From JBBRMQ01 sp038230775 (GTDB lineage: Bacteria; Acidobacteriota; Thermoanaerobaculia; Gp7-AA8), in contig JBBRMQ010000062.1 in the NCBI GenBank assembly GCA_038230775.1, positions 1-18,938 of the forward strand: a DNA stretch of 18,938 nt, in the 5' to 3' direction. Positions 14,550-18,938 of the stretch are shown piece after piece (position 1 is the stretch's first letter; each line of letters begins with the position of its first letter). A program made the position numbers and the translations under genes. Under the pieces are notes generated by a model that was not told the origin of the DNA, did not search any database, and was given only the letters and a program-made list of their open reading frames with translations.

Positions 14550-17543
14550 ATGAAGAGGTGCCCCACAAGGTTGTTCGTGGTTGTCATGGCCACGATGTGC
14601 ACGCTGCTGATTGCCGTCAGCGGATTTGCGCAGTTTCAAACGGGTAATATTTACGGCAAGGTCCAGGCGAAAGACGGGTCCGTCCTTCCGGGCGTTACCG
14701 TCGTTCTGACCGGTGTCAGTGCGCCACAGACGACGTATACGGACGCGCAAGGTAACTACCGCTTCCTCAATCTCTCGCCGGGAACGTACTCGATCAAGGC
14801 AGAGCTTGCAGGATACGGAAACGCAACGCGGACCGGAGTCGGAGTGCGCGTCGGCGCGAATGCCGACGTGACGATGACGCTGAATCCGTCGGTGTCGGAA
14901 TCGATCACGGTCACGGCCGAAGCACCGCTGCTCGATGTCCGCAAGACGGGTACGGGCGTGAACGTTCCGAAGGTCGAGTTGGACAAGATTCCCACCTCCC
15001 GCGACCCCTGGACGATTCTCGAATCCTCGCCGGGCGTGCAGGTCGACCGTATCAACGTCGGCGGTAGCGCGAGCGGACAGCAGTCGGTGTATGTCGGCAA
15101 GGGCACGACGTCGGACCAGAACACCTGGAACGTCGACGGCGTGAACATTACCGACATGGGCGCGACCGGTTCGTCGCCCACGTACTACGACTTCGACGCG
15201 TTCGAAGAAATGCAGATCACTACGAGCGGCAGCGACCCGCGCATCCAGACGCCGGGCGTGCAGCTCAACATGGTGACCAAGCGGGGCACGAACGATCTCA
15301 AGGGATCGGGCCGCTACTTCTACACCCCCGGCAGCCAGCAGGCCGCGGCAACGGTTCCTTCCGAAGCCAAGTCCTACCTCGACAAGACGAACCGCATCAA
15401 CTACGTGCGGGACTACGGCGCCGAACTGGGCGGACCGATCTGGCGCGATCACATTTGGGGATGGCTTGCTCGTGGCGATCAGAAGATCTCGAACCAGGCG
15501 TCGCAGGCGCCCAACGTCATCGGCGCATTCGACAACATCATCCTTCGCAACACCAACGCGAAGCTGAACGGGCAGCTCTTCCCGAACAACAGCGCGGTCG
15601 GCTTCTACTCGCTCGGCGACAAGATCCGCAACGCGCGCAGCCTTTCCGCGACGCGGCCATTCGAAACGGCATGGCACCAATCCGGTCCTACGAAGGTCTA
15701 TAAGATCGAAGACACGCAGATCTTCGGATCGAGCCTCTACCTGACCGGTTTCTGGTCGAAAGTGGACGGCGGGTTCAGTCTGATTCCGAATGGTGGGATC
15801 GGACTGACAGCGCCGTCGCCGTATCGCGACATCAATAATGTTTACCACAACAGCTTTTACTTCTACGGCACCACGCGTCCGCAGAAGCAGGAACGCATCG
15901 ACGGGTCGAAGTTCCTCGACATCGACACGACGAATCACGAGTTCAAGTTCGGATTCGGCTACCGCAAGACGCCGGTGGCGTCGATTTCAGGCTGGCCGGG
16001 GCCGGCGCAGGGCTTCTTCCGCGATCGCTCTGAGGCGTATTGCACCGGCCGAGGTATCACCGGGCCGGGGTCGTGCTACACGGCGTACCTCTATCGCGAT
16101 GCCAACAAGGCGTACGACGAAAAGTACAACGACGCGTATCTCGGCGATACGATCCTGTGGCGCAATCTCACCGTACAGGCGGGTTTGCGCTGGGATGGGC
16201 AGACAGAGCGGAATACGCCGTCGCTCTCCACTCCCAATCCTCTGCTATCCACTCCGTTGACTCTCCCGATCAGCGGTACGGGCGGAAACAAGGTCGCTTA
16301 TTTGCCGGCTCTCAACTTTCCAGGCGATACGCGGAACCTGAAATGGACCGGAATATCGCCCCGCGTCGGACTGACGTATGCGCTTGGACAGGACAAGAAG
16401 ACGCTTCTCCGCGGCGCGTATAACCGTTACATCGATCAGCTCGGCTCCACGATCGCTACTGTCAGTCCCCTCAGTTACTACTCGTACTTCATCATCACGG
16501 GACGCGATATCAATGGCGACAAGATTCCGCAGCGCAACGAACTTCAGCGAATCACAGGCTTTGGGTATGTCGACCCCTCGAATCCGGGAGCGATCGTCGG
16601 TACGGTGCGCGCGGATTTCGGAATGAAGCCGACCCATACTGACGAACTGGTGTTCGGTGCTGATCATGAGTTGATGTCCGACTTTTCGATCGGCGTCAAC
16701 GCGACCTACCGCAGGATCAGCAACATCCTCGAGCAGCGCGCCGAGCACACTCAGGGTAAGGGCGACTTCTTCACCAGGGCCGATTACGCCGTCGCTGGAA
16801 CGACCAGCGGCACGTACACCATCTCCAACCCTGATGGCAGCAAGCACACCATCACCGCGCCGAAAGTCACCTACTACGACGTCAAGAATCCGAACGATGT
16901 GCCGACGTACTACGTCCTGCGCAACCGTCCCGGATACACGCGGTCGTACAGCGGACTCGAGCTCGTGATGACCAAGCGCATGTCCCACAACTGGATGATG
17001 CGCGGCAATGTCTCGTTCTCCGACTGGAAAGAGCATTGCGGCTCCGATTCCATCGCCGATCCGACACCGCAGATCACGGGCGGCGGTACCACCCCGTGCA
17101 GCGGCGGCGTGTTCGTCCAGCGCTCGGGAGGCTCCGGCGCCTTTGGCAACGTCTTCATCAACGCGAAGTGGGTTGCCAACCTCAACGGCGTCTACCAGCT
17201 GCCGTGGGACTTCAACGTCGGCGCGAACCTGAACGTGCGCCAGGGCTATCCCCGCCCGTTGCAGGAGGAAGTCGACGTGGACAGCGGATCGACGAAGAAC
17301 GTCGTTCTCGGTCCGGTGGGAAGCCTCCGCTTCTCCAATGTATATGAGCTCGACCTCCGTGCAGCCAAGGACTTCCGGTTCATGAACCGCTTCGGCGTCA
17401 CGCTCTCGGCCGATCTCTTCAACGTCCCGAACAAGCGCACGATCCTTCAGCGTGAGACGGACCTCAGCGTCGCGAACGCTGACCGCATCACCGAGATCCA
17501 GTCGCCGCGCGTGTGGCGTTTTGGAGCGCGTTTCAGCTTCTAA
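14550..17543 (+). CDS. Oar-like TonB-dependent receptor 2
   Basis: This 997-residue paralogue of receptor 1 has the same layout: signal peptide (cleavage after GFA, about residue 27), carboxypeptidase-regulatory-like domain at about 28-112, SITVTAEAPLLD, a plug with NTWNVDGVNITDMGATGSSP, and a barrel ending WRFGARFSF. By eye the first 250 residues are mostly identical to receptor 1, while the barrel loops differ. Substrate range may therefore differ on a shared import scaffold. The frame is open upstream to 14304, but the ATG at 14550 starts the signal peptide and has AAAGGAG at the same 5-bp spacing as receptor 1. The 12 bases GAAAGGAGCCGC are shared by both genes. It has its own upstream region without a riboswitch, so the pair is probably regulated differently. 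A strong terminator follows. Confidence 0.92.
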   Translation: MKRCPTRLFVVVMATMCTLLIAVSGFAQFQTGNIYGKVQAKDGSVLPGVTVVLTGVSAPQTTYTDAQGNYRFLNLSPGTYSIKAELAGYGNATRTGVGVRVGANADVTMTLNPSVSESITVTAEAPLLDVRKTGTGVNVPKVELDKIPTSRDPWTILESSPGVQVDRINVGGSASGQQSVYVGKGTTSDQNTWNVDGVNITDMGATGSSPTYYDFDAFEEMQITTSGSDPRIQTPGVQLNMVTKRGTNDLKGSGRYFYTPGSQQAAATVPSEAKSYLDKTNRINYVRDYGAELGGPIWRDHIWGWLARGDQKISNQASQAPNVIGAFDNIILRNTNAKLNGQLFPNNSAVGFYSLGDKIRNARSLSATRPFETAWHQSGPTKVYKIEDTQIFGSSLYLTGFWSKVDGGFSLIPNGGIGLTAPSPYRDINNVYHNSFYFYGTTRPQKQERIDGSKFLDIDTTNHEFKFGFGYRKTPVASISGWPGPAQGFFRDRSEAYCTGRGITGPGSCYTAYLYRDANKAYDEKYNDAYLGDTILWRNLTVQAGLRWDGQTERNTPSLSTPNPLLSTPLTLPISGTGGNKVAYLPALNFPGDTRNLKWTGISPRVGLTYALGQDKKTLLRGAYNRYIDQLGSTIATVSPLSYYSYFIITGRDINGDKIPQRNELQRITGFGYVDPSNPGAIVGTVRADFGMKPTHTDELVFGADHELMSDFSIGVNATYRRISNILEQRAEHTQGKGDFFTRADYAVAGTTSGTYTISNPDGSKHTITAPKVTYYDVKNPNDVPTYYVLRNRPGYTRSYSGLELVMTKRMSHNWMMRGNVSFSDWKEHCGSDSIADPTPQITGGGTTPCSGGVFVQRSGGSGAFGNVFINAKWVANLNGVYQLPWDFNVGANLNVRQGYPRPLQEEVDVDSGSTKNVVLGPVGSLRFSNVYELDLRAAKDFRFMNRFGVTLSADLFNVPNKRTILQRETDLSVANADRITEIQSPRVWRFGARFSF

Positions 17544-17567
17544 AATCTTCAATCCAACGGTCGTTCC

Positions 17568-17606
17568 AAGCCCGCCGGGGAATTTCCTCCGGCGGGCTTT
17601 TTTTTT
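17568..17606 (+). terminator. Intrinsic terminator after receptor 2
   Basis: AAGCCCGCCGG (17568-17578) pairs with CCGGCGGGCTT (17589-17599), an 11-bp stem followed by an unbroken run of T residues to 17606. It separates receptor 2 from the next gene. Confidence 0.94.
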
Positions 17607-17635
17607 GACCGCGCGGATTCAATCAGGAGGACAAC

Positions 17636-18613
17636 TTGAACAAGCGACTCTCGATCATCGCCTGCGCCATGCTGGCGATCATCACCGCGGTTCCCACCGC
17701 GTTTGCCGCCGAGGATTGGCGGGGCAACAACCGCGTTCAGGGCAGCGTCGTCGACAAGACGACCGGAAAACCGGTCGCGAACGCCAAAGTGATGCTGCGC
17801 AAAGGCGCGAGCGGCCCCGACGTCACCACCGACGCGAATGGAAAATGGGCCGTTCTCGGTCTCGGATCGGGCGCATGGAACATCGACGTCGATGCCACCG
17901 GCTACGAGACCCGCAAAGCCAGCCTCGCCATGCAGGAAGGGCAGCGACTGCCTCCCATGAAGATCGAGCTCGAACCGGCGGCCGCACCGGTCCCCGCTGC
18001 TGCACCCGAAGCGGCGCCGGTGGAAGTGGTGAAGATCGGCGGCGTCGCCGTCACTCCCGAAGTCGCTGCTGCCGTCGAAGCCGGAAACAAATTCCTCGGC
18101 GAGCAGAAATTCAAGGAAGCCGTCACCGAATACGAGAAGGCGTACCCGACGCTGTCGAGCAACACGGGGCTGAAGTTCGCGCTCGCGCGTGCGTACTACG
18201 GCGCGGGCCAGTTGAAGAAAGCGATCGTTCTTCTCGACGAAGCGTACAAGGCGAATCCGCAGCCGCAGACCGGCCTGCTTCTCGCGAACATGCTGGTCGA
18301 GGACGGTCAGATCGATCGAGGCAAGGACATCATCGAGAAGCTTCCTGCCGGCTCGGTCACCGATCCGACCGCGTACGTCAACATGGGAATCGCGGCGATG
18401 AACAAGAAGCAGCCCGTGGCGGCGCATTCATACTTCACCAAAGCGATCGAGCTCGATCCGAAGCGCTACGAGGGTTACTACTATCGCGGCCTCGCATCGA
18501 TCCAGATGGGTAAGGCGAAGGATGCCAAGCCGGATCTGTTGAAAGTCCTCGAGCTCGCGCCCGACAGCGCCGAAGCGAAGGACGCGAAAGAGTATTTGAA
18601 ATCGATCAAGTAG
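17636..18613 (+). CDS. Secreted carboxypeptidase-regulatory-like/TPR protein
   Basis: The 325-residue protein has a signal peptide (MNKRLSIIACAMLAIITAVPTAFA, cleavage near residue 24-25). One carboxypeptidase-regulatory-like domain follows at about 33-112 (VQGSVVDKTTGKPVANAKVML), then an Ala/Pro linker (114-128). Several TPR helices fill about 140-325, including the clear repeat AHSYFTKAIELDPKRYEGYYYRGLASI. It should be periplasmic or surface-attached and mediate protein contacts. The same beta-sandwich type heads both receptors, so a role near them is plausible but unproven. The start is TTG at 17636-17638, supported by a perfect AGGAGG (17625-17630) 5 bp before it and by the signal peptide. 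No ATG alternative fits. The gene begins only 29 bp after the receptor 2 terminator, so its promoter must overlap the terminator or it depends on read-through. Confidence 0.88.
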   Translation: MNKRLSIIACAMLAIITAVPTAFAAEDWRGNNRVQGSVVDKTTGKPVANAKVMLRKGASGPDVTTDANGKWAVLGLGSGAWNIDVDATGYETRKASLAMQEGQRLPPMKIELEPAAAPVPAAAPEAAPVEVVKIGGVAVTPEVAAAVEAGNKFLGEQKFKEAVTEYEKAYPTLSSNTGLKFALARAYYGAGQLKKAIVLLDEAYKANPQPQTGLLLANMLVEDGQIDRGKDIIEKLPAGSVTDPTAYVNMGIAAMNKKQPVAAHSYFTKAIELDPKRYEGYYYRGLASIQMGKAKDAKPDLLKVLELAPDSAEAKDAKEYLKSIK

Positions 18614-18622
18614 GCCGATCCG

Positions 18623-18653
18623 GATCGCAGGTCGGGCATTCCGGCCTGCGATC
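18623..18653. repeat. Palindrome between convergent genes
   Basis: GATCGCAGG (18623-18631) pairs with CCTGCGATC (18645-18653). An inner CGG/CCG pair extends the stem around a 5-nt loop. It spans the 39-bp gap between the TPR gene and the convergent TauE-like gene, and its right end touches the latter's stop codon. Without T-runs it is not a canonical terminator, but it may act on both transcripts. Confidence 0.75.
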
Positions 18654-18938
18654 TACATCCAGCCGAGTTGCTTCACGGCTTCGTACACCAGATAGGCCCC
18701 GAGGCAAACGACGAAAAGGCCGAATCCGAGGCGCAGATAGGATCCTGAGACGCGATTGGCAGCGATCGCCGCCGCTCCTCCCGCGACGAACACCGACGCC
18801 GCGATGATGAGTGCGGCGCGAACATCGACGTTGCCGTTGCGGTAGTAATCGATCACGGCCGCGAGACCGATCGGGGGAAGCAGGATCGCGAGACTGGTAC
18901 CGGTGGCTCGGTGCGGCGAGAAGTGAGCGCCGTCCATC
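18653..18938 (-). CDS. TauE/SafE (TSUP) family permease, 5' end outside window
   Basis: About 95 C-terminal residues are visible, ending at TAG 18653-18655. They contain ATGTSLAILLPPIGLAAVIDYY and two further hydrophobic segments (ALIIAASVFVAGGAAAIAA and LGFGLFVVCLGAYLVYEAV). This is the pattern of short, roughly 120-residue TauE/SafE proteins of the TSUP superfamily, inner-membrane exporters or importers of sulfite, sulfonates or related anions. A Met codon at 18935-18937 falls inside the usual domain, so the true start should lie about 30-40 residues beyond the window. The substrate cannot be told. Confidence 0.82.
   Translation of the reverse strand, partial: MDGAHFSPHRATGTSLAILLPPIGLAAVIDYYRNGNVDVRAALIIAASVFVAGGAAAIAANRVSGSYLRLGFGLFVVCLGAYLVYEAVKQLGWM

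Noticed and set aside
14481..17552. Long minus-strand open frames opposite receptor 2 (14481-15938 and 16245-17552)
   Set aside because: Their composition is typical of antisense translation, and the opposite strand carries a complete receptor with signal peptide and barrel end.
17452..18513. 353-codon plus-strand frame overlapping the end of receptor 2 and the TPR gene
   Set aside because: It runs through a strong terminator and encodes an Arg/Gly-rich product. The overlapping frame from TTG 17636 has a perfect ribosome site, signal peptide and TPRs.

Overview
The window is GC-rich, densely coded DNA from a Gram-negative-type (diderm) bacterium, most probably an Acidobacteriota member. The evidence is two very large Oar-like TonB-dependent receptors with N-terminal carboxypeptidase-regulatory-like domains and C-terminal Phe, plus a carboxypeptidase-regulatory/TPR secreted protein, many dispersed palindromic repeats, and a zinc-finger anti-sigma/ECF sigma cassette. 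The phylum assignment is inferred from gene style, not from a marker gene.

Positions 1-4325 lie almost entirely on the minus strand. Read in transcription order they are: a DMT/EamA transporter; an ECF sigma factor, its zinc-finger anti-sigma factor and a periplasmic LTxxQ (Spy/CpxP/CnrX-like) protein, joined by ATGA-type overlaps; a duplicated intergenic block with two large palindromes; an ABC-type ATPase that has lost its catalytic residues; and a stand-alone response-regulator receiver. Positions 4443-7637 (minus) encode a 1064-residue protein joining a methyl-accepting chemotaxis signalling domain to a family-5 solute-binding domain. Its predicted topology puts the binding domain in the cytoplasm.

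The plus strand carries a short-chain polyprenyl diphosphate synthase (7745-8620), tRNA-Phe(GAA) (8696-8771), and then a complete regulatory leader. The leader has a sigma70-type promoter (8856-8883), a ydaO-type cyclic di-AMP riboswitch (about 8911-9043) and an intrinsic terminator (9062-9096). The next gene is the first Oar-like receptor (9301-12432). A second, paralogous receptor (14550-17543) follows without any recognisable riboswitch. Between them, on the minus strand, lies a secreted pentein-like (agmatine/peptidylarginine deiminase-type) protein. A strong terminator then separates receptor 2 from the carboxypeptidase-regulatory/TPR protein (17636-18613). The window ends inside a TauE/SafE (TSUP) membrane transporter gene on the minus strand.

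The strongest candidates for something new are the c-di-AMP riboswitch placed to control a TonB-dependent outer-membrane receptor, the chemoreceptor/solute-binding-protein fusion with an apparently cytoplasmic sensor, and three unrelated intergenic palindromes that are all built from 7-bp tandem repeats.
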